Assembly (NCBI GenBank): GCA_014871385.1
Contig: CM026424.1
Location: forward strand, 6,129,320 to 6,193,319
Reading direction: 5' to 3'
Length of the DNA stretch: 64,000 nucleotides
Source of the DNA: Ceratodon purpureus
Taxonomy: Eukaryota > Streptophyta > Bryopsida > Pseudoditrichales > Ditrichaceae
Shown here: one piece after another, positions 43,200 through 55,828 of the stretch
Position numbering within the stretch: the stretch's first letter is position 1
Layout: each line of letters begins with the position of its first letter
The notes under the pieces: generated by a model
Told to the model about the DNA's origin: nothing
The model's database searches: none
The model's input: the letters and a program-made list of their open reading frames with translations, nothing else
Translations under genes and position numbers: made by a program

Positions 43200-46100
43200 T
43201 TATGCCGTTCCATGATGCATCTTGCCAGCTGCAACAGCCTCCCTGCAAGCATCACAGAACATCGTGTTTTACTTCAGTACAAACACCCATGAGCTCTAAG
43301 CAATTGGACATAGTAACCCTCGTAAAAAAAACCTTGAGAGGATTTAATTGAAATTAGACATCTTGCAAATTTAACAGACGATAAGATAACCCAATACAAT
43401 CAAGAAATGAAAAGAGAAGGGATTCCCAAACTTACTTAAAAGCTTCAACTAACTCCTTGTTATGAGGATCAAGCTTTACACCGCAATAAAAGGCATCTGC
43501 AGCCTCCTCGAACCTCTGCACCAAAACATACCATATCCATAAAGGTTGTCTACTTACTGATTAAAAGAATTACAATATCTTATCAAACTGGCCATGTTGA
43601 TGTATAAATATTTTAGAAATCAAAACAGGAAATGTCTAGCAAAGTTTCCATGATCATTTGGAGCCAGAAATAATAAATGATTGACAAGTTTTAAGAGAGT
43701 CCAAAAGGGAAACCTGAAGTAGTCGTAACGCCGCTCCTTCACGGTAGCAAGCTTTGGACCACTCTGGGCTCAAAGCTCTAGCTGCTTTGGCATCAGCCAA
43801 AGCCTGTTCAGGCTGACCTAACCGAATCCAGCACACACTTCGATTCGACAAAAATACTGCATTTGTTGAATCAAAGTCACTGGCCTGCGCCACATCATTC
43901 ACATCCCCACTACATCAAGTAAACAACTTTCCAATACAACCATCTCTACCAAATTGTATTCATCACTGGGGTTTCGGCATCGGACATTTTCAAGAATGAC
44001 TTGAAAATATATCATCATGCAAAAGTAGGAATAGAAGGCATGAAAGGCTGTTAAAAGCACCTGAGTATATGCATCAACAGCAAGCATATATTCCTGCTTC
44101 TTGAAAGCTTCATCACCTCGAGCTTTCGCTTCCATACTCTTTTTCTTCATCTCAGCTGAGACCTATTTAGAAAAGGAATACAGTCAATAAAAGAAGAGAG
44201 CAATAGCAATACGGTAATGATTAAAAACTACCTCAGTTGAAGGATCAGCAACTGTAGTCATACTATACAAGAGATTACAAATATAAAGTCTGATGCACGA
44301 TGGCATTACCATTTCACAGCAAGAGAAAAGACAATGGACATGAAATATACAAGTATACAAGGATGAAAGCATTTAGCTGCATTTGAACAGCAAGAAGGAA
44401 AATTCCCAGTTCAACAATATGTAATTCTGTCGTCCACAACTTCAGTTAAAATGATACCTCTGGTTTCTTTACATTCACCCTGGCAGCCCTGGCTCTTTCC
44501 TCATCCTCTTTGGCTTTTCTGTACGTAGCCTGAAGAAAGAAGTGACACCAAGCTCCACTCAGTATGCAAGTAGAATCATATGCTCAGGACGACCAATTCA
44601 TGGATACACATGTTACACTCAAAGCGACACGACAGATTATCACCACAATAACACTAACCGCCAAACATCTAACAAAAAATCCATACAGTAAAACAGCTTA
44701 AGAATGAGTAATAGCAACTAACATCCTGGGTGAACTCATACAAGCATGAACAATCAATAACTGGCTTTCAAGCAGCAATTTCAAGGCCTTAAAAACTGAA
44801 AAGAACAGGTGTTTCTGAATAGTAACAACGTACCTCTTCCTCAGCTGCTAATTGCTCTGCATGAGCCAAGACTCCATCAACGGACCAATCTTTAACGGAG
44901 GGATCAGGCGTTGTAATAGGCAGCAAGCGCTCCACAATGGCTCGAGACTCTTTGGCAGCATGTATAGGCTTGGCATCTTCCTGCAAATAACCGTTTGTTA
45001 AGAATACATCCATCCATCCAAGCACTGCACGTATGAAAGAAAATAAATAGCAAACAATAGTATACTGAGTAAAGCAACTGATTGTATCAGGGCATTGAGA
45101 AAATTGACAATGCAGAAAGGGAAATTATAAGATGCTACACGCATGTTCCTTAAGGTAGTTTTAAAAAGGAAAAGAAAAAGCTACGCACGTCATCAACAGC
45201 ATCTGGGTTCGCCCCAGCATTTAAAAGACAGTCCACCATCCGCTCATCACCGTGATCTGCAGCAATATGAAGTGGGGTAACTCCTCCCACAGCACTTGCA
45301 TTCGCATCTGCTCCATGCTGCACAAAATAAAAGTTCATACTTATGAGTTGCAGTACACCTGAAGATTAAGACTTGCATTCCACAGTACCAAGTACATAGT
45401 ACCTTCCTCTTTCAAAGTCCTTTCAACTATACGCATGATAGATTACTACACCTACAATGCAGATGAGTTCGGGTACCTTCAACAAGAGCTCCACAATATC
45501 TGAACTCCCTGCTGCAGCTGCTGTCACCAGAGGGGTCACTTCATCATCTGTAGCTATATTAGGCTTCACAGCGAGAAAATAAAATCACGTCAGTGTTTAT
45601 GAAACAGATTAAGATCACCGAAACAAAACATTGCCGCAGCAAATAACCCTGTCTCCTAGCTAATGTATCATCCTAAAACGGAACAAGCCCAAACACACGT
45701 ATCAAGCTCCAAAATTTAACAAAGATAAGTGCTAGATATGACATGATTTACATTAGAGATCTAAACTTGAAACAACAATTGCATGGCCTCAGGAGCTTTA
45801 CATTGGCACCACTTTTAAGGAGGAGTTTGACTGCTTTGGGATGATCATGGCCTGCAGCCCAGATGAGGGGAGAACCCGCATCACTTGGAGAATTGACATC
45901 AACTCCTCTTGCAACCAGAGCCTTGATCAACTCCAAAGAACCTACAAAACGATAAGGAGAAGGGTTGACCAGTGTTATAGTCAAAAAGCGTGGGTGAACC
46001 TAAGGATTGCTACATAAGCAGCAAGATCGTCAACTGCGCAATTGAAACATTCTTAAAAGATTATGAACGCCAAAGATCATTAAAGTCAATGTTTATTATT

Positions 46101-47264
46101 CCACAATGTCCTGCAAAGTAAGAAATAGACCTGCTCCAGAAGCATGATGAATTACGCTTGGCTGATTTTCACTTGGAGAGGCAGAAGCATCGGCACCATG
46201 TTCGAGCAGATACAAAGCAGTTGAGGTATGACCTTGCCTGGCTGCGTGAATAAGAGGAGTATCGCCTGCATCATAATCCCCAGCTATGTGTTTTAGTCGC
46301 TCTCGTAACAATGTAAAGCTGCACTCTCATTAAAAAGTTATTTTTGCACTCTGATTACCGATGTTAACCAGATTCCTCTTGGGCAATACACTTGAATGGA
46401 TCATAGACCAGTACACTGTATTACCCACTACGAAGAAAATAATTCGGCGTCAAATGCATGAGTAATAAACCTTTCGGGCATATGTAGACAACAAAAACAT
46501 ACATTCGAGTATAACAGGTAGATTGCCGTTGCTAAGCACTGCTCGGCAACTACAGGAACATCACAAAAAAGGATGGCGGATGCTGGAACCAAGACCACTG
46601 AAAAGATACCATCATTGTCTCTGACGTCTACGGGAAGCTTGAGCTCCTCAATCATGTACTTGCAAATCTCGTCACAACCACCGCGAGCAGCGAAGTGCAA
46701 AGGACCCCGTCCATTTCCATCCTTTACAGCAGCCAACGTTTCAGCTAATCCATGTCCATCATCCAGAACTCTGGCAGCATCTGCAAAGCAACAGTTCCCA
46801 CAAATTAGTTGCCAGAGCTTAGTTTGCTACCACGTGATCCTATTCCAGTCTCATGACTGATCAATTTTGCCACTGAATTGGAAGCCATTGCCAGAGTTCT
46901 AACTTGCAAGAAATTTCCATGAACGAAGTACACCACAAGAGAAGGCTTCCGCCAAAGAAGTAGCCAAACGAACGAAGATGGATCACTCGTACAAGAACAC
47001 ACCTTTGAATGCCTGTACGTTGCCATCACGTGCAGAACTTAAGAGCTTCGATACACTTTCGCGAGCTGTAAAACCACTCAGTTGCACGTCTGTCAAGTCA
47101 CGACCGGTACTACTCCCATAACAAGCTTTCCTTTTAGAATGACTCGAAATAGACAAGGCAGGAATAAACCATCTTGTAGGCGTAGACAAACTTAGCGCAA
47201 TTGAATGTCACAAAGACATACCAGACAGTGCCGCGCCTGAATCCTTAGGGGAATCCGAGGCCAT
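43200..47264 (-). CDS. TPR10: Ankyrin-repeat plus TPR protein (TPR10-like, 460 aa)
   Basis: Cytosolic protein with N-terminal ankyrin repeats and a C-terminal TPR unit, the architecture of Arabidopsis TPR10. TPR units of this type often bind Hsp70/Hsp90 tails. I read 13 exons: 47264-47222, 47065-47003, 46780-46610, 46265-46131, 45941-45802, 45563-45477, 45317-45189, 44980-44834, 44529-44458, 44162-44061, 43884-43714, 43515-43436, 43242-43200. The sum is 1383 nt in frame. It begins MASDSPKDSGAALSG. About six ankyrin units span residues 55-260 (for example GDTPLIHAARQGHTSTALYL and GVTPLHIAADHGDERMVDCL). A charged linker follows, then TPR helices from residue 336 (ARGDEAFKKQEYMLAVDAYT, NRSVCWIRLGQPEQALADA). 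It ends MHHGTA. Intron phases agree throughout; no damage was seen. Confidence 0.92.
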
Positions 47265-48530
47265 AACTTTCAGATGAAGAAGCCTTCGTATATTACCACC
47301 TGAGAGATGACAAGTCGTCCCAAAAACATATCAATACGGATGGAATACCAAAACGAAGGTGTCGAGGTAATAGAGGGAACCCTGACTTCCAGTAAAGTTG
47401 AAGATATTCACAGATGCCTCCCTCGCCCGTATGCACTCTCTTGCATCAAATTCTACGAAAAGGTGCAGGTGGACACACTCAGTTCCAACTTCCACAAAGC
47501 CAACTTCAACTTGCCGAATATTTAAATCACAGCTGCACACCCTACGCGTGCCAATGACGTTTATTGACTAACGAGCTGACTAGAATAATGATTCGCATCG
47601 AAACATTACATATCCAACAAGCGAAATACTCCATCCAAGTATACCTACCCGTGCCTCTAACCTGATCGCATTTCCTAACATGCAAAAGAACCCTAACATT
47701 TTGTCACAAAGATTTTTCAGAGCCGCATGCACGACCTTGATGTAGACTTTCCTTTATAATCTTACAAGAAAACACACAACAAATTCAGAAATCTACACGT
47801 TCTGATAAACTTCCTCCGCCCTCAGATGACTCAAAACTGAATCTAAAATCGCTTGACCCTGTCTAATCAAGCAGCGAAATTACAGTAGCCCTAAATCATC
47901 CCAAAACTAGATGACCAATTTATCCACTCTCAACTAAAATATACCACTTCCTGTTCTCTGCATCCCCATGAGCAAATTGACGAAGAAAAGTCTCCACCAC
48001 CATCAAGCACACCACCAACCACCTCATAAACCCCCAGAGCTCCTACAGAGCTGGTTTTAAAATTCGATCACAAAACCCGACGGCCACAACTGGTCCTCAA
48101 AAACCCTAGTTCCCATCGAAACCTCATTTCCACAACCATCCACCACATCCAACAAATTACACCAAAACCTCCTCACTCCCACGATGGAAAACCACATCCT
48201 TCACATCCAAAGACATAAAAGGCAAAAAAAATCACCTCACAACACACCACATCAGAGCTTCATCACATCACGTCACGTCACGAAGGCAAACCACAGAAGC
48301 CCAAACTCCCAACCAATCGCCACACCAACACAACACAGAGAAGCAGGTCTAAACCCACCTCAACGTCGCAAACCCACTCTCTCACACCCACTCTCGCTTC
48401 CACCACGATTCTACATGATTCTACGTGATTCTCGCCCCGCAATGCAGGCTCACGAATGACAAACACAGGCTCCCAGAGCGGAGAGTGCAAACCCACATGC
48501 ATGGAGATGTCAGAATATATATATGTCAGC
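47265..48530 (-). promoter_or_regulatory. Probable leader, 5' UTR intron and promoter of the ankyrin-TPR gene
   Basis: A good acceptor (CTCTCAG on the reverse strand, near 47318) lies about 50 bp before the start codon, suggesting a spliced leader. A possible donor and a TATATATA motif (near 48516-48524) lie about 1.2 kb upstream. Sequence above that is GC-richer, with GA/CT microsatellite runs on either strand near 48.67-48.72 kb. No coding gene is supported here. The exact start is a guess. Confidence 0.35.
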
Positions 48531-48837
48531 ATGAAGGGGCGAAGTTTGGGTGAAGATTGAGGGAATTGAGGTGATGGATGGGGTACCGGAGGGGGGAGAT
48601 CGGGGACGATCCTGGCGGTGGCGAAGCGCATGCAATCCAGTGCGCCCACGATGAGAGAAGCTGTGAGAGCGAAGCCTGCGACTTGTCTGTCTCTCTCTCT
48701 GTGTCTGTCTCGCCCTTCCGAGGACGAAGCCGCCGGAGTGATTGCGGCTGGCGGCTGGCGGCGGTCTGCGGCAGCGTCTGCGGCGGCGGAGGACACTGTC
48801 ATTGATTTTAGCCTAACTGGGTCTGGAGGCCGGGTTC

Positions 48838-49085
48838 GTTCACCCTTGAACGAATAATTTGCTTTTTTTGGAAAAATAAGCTTTGTTCCCAAAATTTAAA
48901 TTTCTAGTTTTTTTTTTTTTTAAAACAAAAAACATAACTAAAAAATTTCTTAGAGGATTGAAGATAGAGGAATATCACATAAAATAATTTCTCATATTTT
49001 TGTTTTTCCATTCTTTATTTTTTTATTTATTTTTTGTTTTCTTTAGAATTGTTTATGAACGAATTTGTTATCAACATATGGTAGA
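48838..49085. mobile_element. AT-rich MITE, copy B
   Basis: Related to the element at 13329-13591. It shares the GGAAAAATAAGCTTTGTTCC-like block after the left end, a conserved A/T-rich centre, and a right end with TTGTTTATGAACGAATTTG. Ends are more degraded than in copy A and no target duplication could be fixed. Confidence 0.45.
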
Positions 49086-50535
49086 CACTATTCTTGTAAG
49101 TCTGAGCCATTGCAAGGATAATTTTCTTCAAAAGAAAAATGTCTGGGCTATGTAGAGTGGATTTTGACTTGGAACTCAATTATATTTTTGGACGAAAAAG
49201 GACTTTACTGTGATTTTTTGAAGGATTGGTGCTATAGATTTTGGTAGACTGATATGTTTGTTAGTGGGATAATTTAGTCTTGTATACATCAGCTGGTAAT
49301 TACCTACTACCCTTTTGCTAATGTTACATTTTATAATCATGTATTAAAGTAAATGGATTAGGAACTATGGTGTTGGTTTATGAAAGAAAGTGTTTAATAC
49401 ATGTAGATTGATAGATAGATAGAAACACCGACCCTATTTTAGACTAGCTTGAATAAAGTGTTCGTTTGTAATGCCAATGATCTAGTGCCTACCAGACATA
49501 GGAACATTGAGACAAAACTGAATACAAGTACATATATGTAAGGAGATGAGAAATAGTTTATTGCCTCCAATAGTAACAATACATCTTCAAAAATCCATCA
49601 AAAAATATCATAGTACAAATATGAATACATTATATAAGATTATTTTATGCTATTGATGTAAATCTATTCATTGAAATTTGAGTCCTTTTGCTAATGAATC
49701 TTTAGTGTGGTAATGAAAGTCAATCATGGTTGTTGCCCCGGTTGCTAAGGAAATAATTAATTATTAAAATAAATAAATTATTAGATATTTCTACAATGTT
49801 TCTATAAATTTTAAAATAGTGGATTTTAAAATTGTTAGAAACCTAATAGGATTTAAAATATTTGCCATGAAAGTAGGTCACAATGTGCAATTGTAAAAGT
49901 CTTACATGTTTGTGATTGAATAGACACACATGGAATAAACAACAACTGATACCCGTACCACCCAAGTATCGATAGAAAAGCGACCTCCTCTAGACGGGCC
50001 CGTGTCGGCTTTCGCAAAGCAGAGCAAACCTTGTCCATGCTCCCAGATAACCTCCTGAGTATCACACCAGTATCAAACCAACATGGCCCCAGCATCGCAC
50101 TAACATCACACCAGTATCACCGAGGTATCGGTGGAAAAGCGAACGCAGGACACTGGGCCAAACGCCGAAGAGCGGTGGACGCTGCTCCGGAGCGCGGCAT
50201 CCGTATTCGGATCCACCGCTCCTCACATTCTCGTCTCCATCGCCGTCTCACTCGCTGGAAATACATCGCCATCGAGCTCCTCTTTCCAACGATCTAAAAA
50301 TCGCTTCCTACGGTTCGGTATACACAGAGAATTTCCACATTTGCTTCCCGGGAGTGCGCCCTCGGAGAGAGAAAACTTTGCAATCCAATCGCGAGCGACA
50401 CCTAGGGTTGCCTTGAGCGCGGCTACTGGAGGTTTAAGAGAGAAAGAGAGGGAGAGGGAGAGCGTTTCTGGATTGCGAGGGGGTAGAGAGTGAGAGAGGA
50501 GAAGAAACGGGAGAGCGGGAGTTTTTGGTGCGGCG
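49086..50535. other. Spacer and promoter of the J-domain gene
   Basis: 49.1-49.9 kb is AT-rich spacer with a short GATA microsatellite near 49410. 49.95-50.15 kb contains a duplicated promoter-proximal motif (GTATCGATAGAAAAGCGAC near 49970 and GTATCGGTGGAAAAGCGAAC near 50125), separated by ATCACACCAGTATCA repeats. 50.43-50.52 kb is a GA-rich 5' leader, common in plant housekeeping promoters. No gene is called. Confidence 0.5.
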
Positions 50536-52663
50536 ATGGTGACAATGTCAGCCATGGCGCGCACCGGGCCGCTGTTCGTGGCTCCGCTGTCGTCTCTCTG
50601 CGCGCGGCGTGTAGCGAAGGCTAGTCAGAAACACGGACGTCTGTTGAAACTGGAGTCTACTTGCGGCGCACGTTTTGGACGAGTGGTGTGCGGTTTGGAG
50701 AGGAGTGAATGTGTGAGGTCGGGCGTTTGGTTGGACCGGACGCTGGAGGCGCTGGGGAGGCGGAGCAGGAAGGCGTTGCCAGTGCGGTGGGAGGAGCGCC
50801 GGTGGACGCGCGCGTGGACGGGGCAGAATTTGACGTGGAATGAAGAGCAGTCGCCGTATGAAACCCTAGGTGAGCGTTCTGGACACGCCTGGTGTGTTGC
50901 AGGCTCGGGGCATGGCAATGATGCATTAATTTTAGTGAATTATCTCTAATCTGAAGAAGAGGAGATTTTTTTTTTGAGTGGAAATGAGCAGTTATTCACG
51001 TTCTTGAGCCATTTACAAACATGTACCGCATTAGGCAATTGGTCGGCATTGCTTCTTCGTTTATTGTTTCACTCTCTCTCAGAATTCAGCGTTACGCTGC
51101 GTTTGTTGTATAAATTTCGCTTAGCCGTGTTAAATTTGATGGTGTTTACTTCCAGTGAGAAAGTTTTAGTCACTGGCAATTGGTACTTGCAGATTGTAAA
51201 ATGGTGGCAGTTTAAGCCGTATATTGTAAGATTAGAATTGAGATTAAAATTCTGTAGGTGGTTTAGTGGTAAGGTTGTTGCTTCATTCCCAGAGGCTCCG
51301 TTATTGGACGAAGAGCTGATTCGTTAATATGTTGGGAATGTGGACAGGAGTTGAGAGGGACGCGGACGAAGATTCAATCAAGGGAGCATACCGTCGCATG
51401 GCCAAGCAGTTCCATCCTGATGGTGAGTCGTTGTTTCCTTGTTTTCCTTTGCAGTCACGATTCTGTGGAACGAGGACTTCTTCAAGAGTCCGAAGTTTTT
51501 TTATATTTTTGACATGTAGCAGATTAGGTTTCTTGACATGCGTATTGACATTTGTGACCATCATTAGGTATTGTGCTGAAAAATGAGCGAGTTATTAAAA
51601 ATAAGATAAAACGTGTGATTAGTTAGGAGTTGGTTGTGCAAGTGCCAAGTAGGCTGAGTGGAGAAATTCTGTCATGCCTGCAGTGTACGACGAAAGAAAT
51701 GGTGAGCTCAAAGAAGGGGAAACTCCAGAATCTTATTTTATTCAAATCCAGGCCGCATATGAACTACTTATGAATCGTGACCAGCGCCGACAATATGATC
51801 TAGACCACCGAACTAATCCCTTGAAGGTGAAGTCAAAGTTTGGAATTAATTCCTTTTTCCTTTTCGTGGTGGTTATGGTTTTGATCGACTTTGCCATGTG
51901 TTTTAACTGTCGATGTCTTGTTTCTTTTGCAAGAATGCTGGGTCTCTGATGAGCAGTTCCCATCTAGGAGTGGTCAGTAGATGTTAGCAAATGCCTCCTT
52001 TTGGTGTAGTGATTCGATTCTTGCACCTCAAAGAGCAGGAATTATATTTTGGTTCTTCGGAATGGCATTGTGAGAATGTGAAAGCTGATCCAAATGTTCC
52101 ATTAGAGTAACTATCTCTGGTGTATTGACGCAATTACTAGCTGTGTGTGTGCATCAGGCTTCGACTGCTTGGATGGATTGGGTGATAAAGAAGAGGAAGA
52201 GTTTTGACCAGAGAGGAGAAATGGCGGCATCTGCTTGGGCTGAGCAACAGATGCGTGAAATGAACCTGAAAGCTCGTCGTGCCGCCCGAAATAAGGTACT
52301 GCAGCACATATGTTCTCTGTTAACTTATTCTACTGATTTTTTCTGAAAATTTCTAACACTATTGAGACACAAGTTTTATACCAGAAGAGCTAATGTTTGA
52401 AGCATGATTTAGTTGTAGTTATTTCGTATTATTTCACTGAGAGAAAATGGATAATTCAGGTGGACCCGGAAGAAGAGCGTCGCATCCTTGCTCGTGAGAA
52501 GGCTGTATCTGCTGCGAACTTCGAGAATACTATTCGCAGGCAAGCACTAGTCTTGAAAAAACGGGACATAATGAACAGGAAGGCACGGGAAGAGGCACAG
52601 ATGAGATTAGTGCAACAACTTTTGGAAGCCGAAGGTCTTGAGCTTGATGATGAGCAGTCATAG
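50536..52663 (+). CDS. DJC77: Plastid-type J-domain protein (DJC77-like, 297 aa)
   Basis: J-domain co-chaperone predicted to act in the chloroplast stroma with Hsp70. Five exons: 50536-50869, 51348-51422, 51684-51826, 52158-52295, 52460-52663, totalling 894 nt in frame. The first ~105 residues are Ser/Arg-rich and lack acids, as a transit peptide should be. The J domain starts at SPYETLGVERDADEDSIKGA, with HPD at residues 134-136 at the exon 2 border, and ends near AAYELLMNRDQRRQYDLD. The remainder is a charged helical region (AWMDWVIKKRKSFDQRGEMA, VDPEEERRILAREKA) ending LEAEGLELDDEQS. This tail matches the Arabidopsis protein I know as DJC77 (At2g42750). ATG at 50536 is the first in frame; a second Met follows three codons later. 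The gene is tail to tail with the DUF641 gene, 264 bp apart. Confidence 0.88.
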
Positions 52664-52927
52664 GAGTGCTTCAATTTTCTTGCTCCTTAAATTTGTAATG
52701 TATTGTATTCTATTCTTGTGTAATTTACAGCGACAATGCATAGCTTGTACTTTACAATTTAGGTTCTCAATTCATTCTTCATTAATCTGGTCCAACGTAC
52801 TATGTGTTCTAAATGCGCACAAGAAAATGAAGCGATTTGTAACAGACTTGGAAAAGCAACATATTTGTAACAGACTTGGAAAGCAACAAATTTGGAATTT
52901 AGTTGAACAGCAAGAATAACCCTAATG

Positions 52928-54133
52928 CTACGAGGACGCGTCCCAAGGTTTGGGACCCAAACTTCTCGATTCACTTGGATTATCTACAATCCTTTTCACT
53001 GCGTAAACCCTACTGTGAACAATTATCCTATTTACATGGAACCCCGGGACGACCATGAAGGCTGCGCTCAAAGGGACAAGAGGACCGTCATCGTCTTCAG
53101 AGTCTGCAAGTGCAACGACAGCCTCCATGTGGGTTGCATTGAATGTCGCCCCTTCACGGACCCGGAAGATCCTGGCGACGGGCCGCAATGCGAATGCAAG
53201 CTTGTGCACGAGAAACACAGAGAGCACAAATTTTGCAAAGGTTGATGCAATCTTGACCTGATACTGAGGAGTCTCACGTTGGCTTCGTCGAATACCTTCA
53301 GGACCATAAACCTTACCGAACAGCAACGCTCCGACATCGGCAACACCAGGCGCCAGTTGGGTTTTGGAGAGGGCGACCACCATATCCTGGCGCTTCTTGT
53401 TGCAGAGCTTTCGGAAGTCGTTGTCGGTTGCGTCCTCGAATACAAGCTCTTCAGGATTTTCCAGGGCCGTTAGTACTTTGTATTCCTGGAAGTTTTCGTT
53501 TGAAAGCTGCTCGGGGTTGAGTACATTTTGAGGTGCGTTCTCGTCTACGTTGAAGCACTCGTTCTCGAAGTCGGTAAACAGAACCTTGCAAACGAGGGCT
53601 TGGTATACGTACTTGGTGTGCGCGACTCGTTCGAAGACCACGGATTTCGCCACAGCCTTGGCCGTACTGGGGCAATCTACGCCCCCGTGGTGCTGCAAAG
53701 CGTGCATCACAAGCTTCGTGAAGTTGCTGGATGCCGAGTTCACTCTCTCGACAGCTTTGTTGAGGAGGTGCGGCGTGGCGCAGGTGTCGAGGAACGACTC
53801 GCCGCCAACGAAGTTATGCGAGTTCCGATGCTCTGCGAGATCCAACTGCTGTTCGAGTTTCTGGACCTCCTCGTCCCTCGCAGCCACCTTGCTCCTTAGA
53901 TCGCCGTTCTCCTGCTCAAGTCTCTCGATCTTCTCCTCTAGTTTTTCGATCTCCTCAAACAAATCCGACTCTCTCTTCCGTTTCAACCCAGTCGGACTCT
54001 CTCTCGAGCTCATGCCGACGGTGGTCATGATCCTCAGATTGGCAAATTCGGAACAAATCCTCTCCCAAGAAGCCTCTGTGAATTTCTGAATACTCTCTGG
54101 CACATACCCTAGAATTCTCCCTCCCAGCTGCAT
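52928..54133 (-). CDS. DUF641 / GIL1-like protein, intronless (401 aa)
   Basis: Member of the plant DUF641 family, which includes GIL1 (gravitropic in the light 1). The N-terminus contains a coiled coil around residues 55-100 (LFEEIEKLEEKIERLEQENG and on). The DUF641 core follows, with AVERVNSASSNFTKLVMHAL, AKSVVFERVAHTKYVYQALV and a C-terminal VVPGFHVNRIIVHSRVYAVK equivalent of the family's VMPGF...VY block. Length is close to the family's usual 400-480 aa. No intron and no damage were seen. Start ATG at 54133; in-frame Met codons at residues 35 and 40 are alternatives, and the latter lies nearer the coiled coil. Role in this plant unknown; by family, possible light or gravity response signalling. 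Confidence 0.85.
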   Translation of the reverse strand: MQLGGRILGYVPESIQKFTEASWERICSEFANLRIMTTVGMSSRESPTGLKRKRESDLFEEIEKLEEKIERLEQENGDLRSKVAARDEEVQKLEQQLDLAEHRNSHNFVGGESFLDTCATPHLLNKAVERVNSASSNFTKLVMHALQHHGGVDCPSTAKAVAKSVVFERVAHTKYVYQALVCKVLFTDFENECFNVDENAPQNVLNPEQLSNENFQEYKVLTALENPEELVFEDATDNDFRKLCNKKRQDMVVALSKTQLAPGVADVGALLFGKVYGPEGIRRSQRETPQYQVKIASTFAKFVLSVFLVHKLAFALRPVARIFRVREGATFNATHMEAVVALADSEDDDGPLVPLSAAFMVVPGFHVNRIIVHSRVYAVKRIVDNPSESRSLGPKPWDASS

Positions 54134-55828
54134 ACGATCTCAAAATGCTCCAACAATCTATAGTACAAAGTGCTGCGGAAACAGAACGTGGTTGACTAAC
54201 CGAACCCCAAAGAGATGTCTCTGAGAGAGATCTTGAAAGAGTAGGGGTTGAAGTAACAGTAACTGGGCGCCAAGTCCTCCGCCCAAGTCCTCCGCAGACT
54301 GGGATGTCTGCACTATTTACGGGTGGCAGCAACCTCAAATGCACAAGGCTACCGACAGTTTGAATTTTCAGTATGAAGAGATAATTTTGATCCTGTATTG
54401 AGTACCTGAGAAGACCGATTCCTCACCATCTAATTGCCTGCGCTATTCCAAACCCATTTCCTTAAGCAGTGCCATCCTCCTCTCTACGGAAGCCATCATC
54501 TTAGAGCGCCAATCCTCCGAATAGAATCGTAACAAAGGTACGTAATAGCCTATCATGGGGGGTGCCATATTTTACAGACGATCTAGTAACCACTGTCCGA
54601 ACTCGTCCTTGAGCTCTTCTTGGAAACTATTTGCCTCATTTCCATCATATTTCCTGCGTCAGAATGTGCAAACTATGGTTATATTCACTGCAGAAAATTT
54701 GAATTAGCATAAGTCAATCAGCCTGACGATTCCCTTCAAAATGATTTCAAAGAAAAACTTGTGCTAAAGCTAAGTTTTACTACCAAAGTGTGCAAGCCTA
54801 CGTCACATAGTGACCAACAGATGCCGAAGCGGGTTGCTCAAAAGTTTCCCAGGCTATTGATTTCTATGCAACAAGAACTCGGATGCTGAATTCGAAATTC
54901 ATTTGAATACCTGAATTCAACTTTCAGGTTTGCAGCAGTTTGAAACAACCAGAATTTCAAATCAATAGCTTATTCAAATCAATAGCTTATTCTCTGTCGG
55001 ATTGCCAAGGACAACGGTGGCTTCCACAAGCTCCTAAACTGGGATGCCGTTTGACAGCATGGGCGAAACCTTCGCAGTGGCAAATCTGAAGGTTCTATGG
55101 CGCACGCAAATGCAAGCAGATTTGCTCTGCAGTGAATAAACTGAATCTTGCTTCAATTTGCACTGTACCTGAATTTTGGAAACACTCCAAAATTTTGGAC
55201 TACTATGATCTGCGCTGGTGCAAAGAGTATCGCAAAGAGGCACGCTGAATGTTGCTCATACCCATGCTCTCCTCTCATTCTGTTCGGACACTTGAATCAG
55301 TGGTTGACACAACTACTCGAAGCTGACCAGGCCGCTAGCCAGAGAGCCGGTCCTGGATTAAGTATGGTATATGACTAGAACAATTCAAAAGCCTTGCGGA
55401 AACCATTCAGTGGGTTTTCCTCTGAGTCTCGAAACCAACATTGCGCCTCTTACAAATTCAAGGTCAATGTTGGTAAATATCAACTCCTTGATTGGGTCAG
55501 CGTAGTCTAAGTATGCACTATATTACCTTCACCTTCCGGCTACTTAAAAACATTCTCCATTCACAAATCTGTCCAACGAAGTATTCCCTGCAACTCACCT
55601 CACATCGACAAATTCATTGCCGAGAGCAACGCTTGACAACAACTGCACAAAAACCTCCGGTTAATCAAGAAAAAATACCGCACAAGAAGAAAGACAAAAA
55701 TAACCTATAGCGCATGGCACACACATTCTGATGACTCCAGGCATGTGATTTCAAGTCAAAATTGCAGATATTATTTACAGGAATCTTTGTAAAAATGTAC
55801 ATCGAGGATGAACCTCATCTCGTTCTCC
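54134..55828. other. Spacer: DUF641 promoter and BAG 3' UTR
   Basis: Contains the DUF641 promoter near 54.14-54.5 kb, with a short tandem repeat of CCAAGTCCTCCGC at about 54270-54297, and the BAG 3' UTR toward 55828. Between them I see only short chance open frames and no RNA gene. Confidence 0.5.

Noticed and set aside
47307-47525. 72-codon forward frame near the ankyrin-TPR start
   Set aside because: It lies opposite the leader and putative 5' UTR intron acceptor; composition is not gene-like and no domain is visible.
48278-48892. 204-codon reverse frame upstream of the ankyrin-TPR gene
   Set aside because: GC-rich with GA/CT microsatellites, a TATA motif inside it and no recognisable domain. 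More likely promoter and leader than a gene.
53550-54089. 179-codon forward frame opposite the DUF641 gene
   Set aside because: Antisense shadow; the reverse frame carries conserved DUF641 blocks and a coiled coil.
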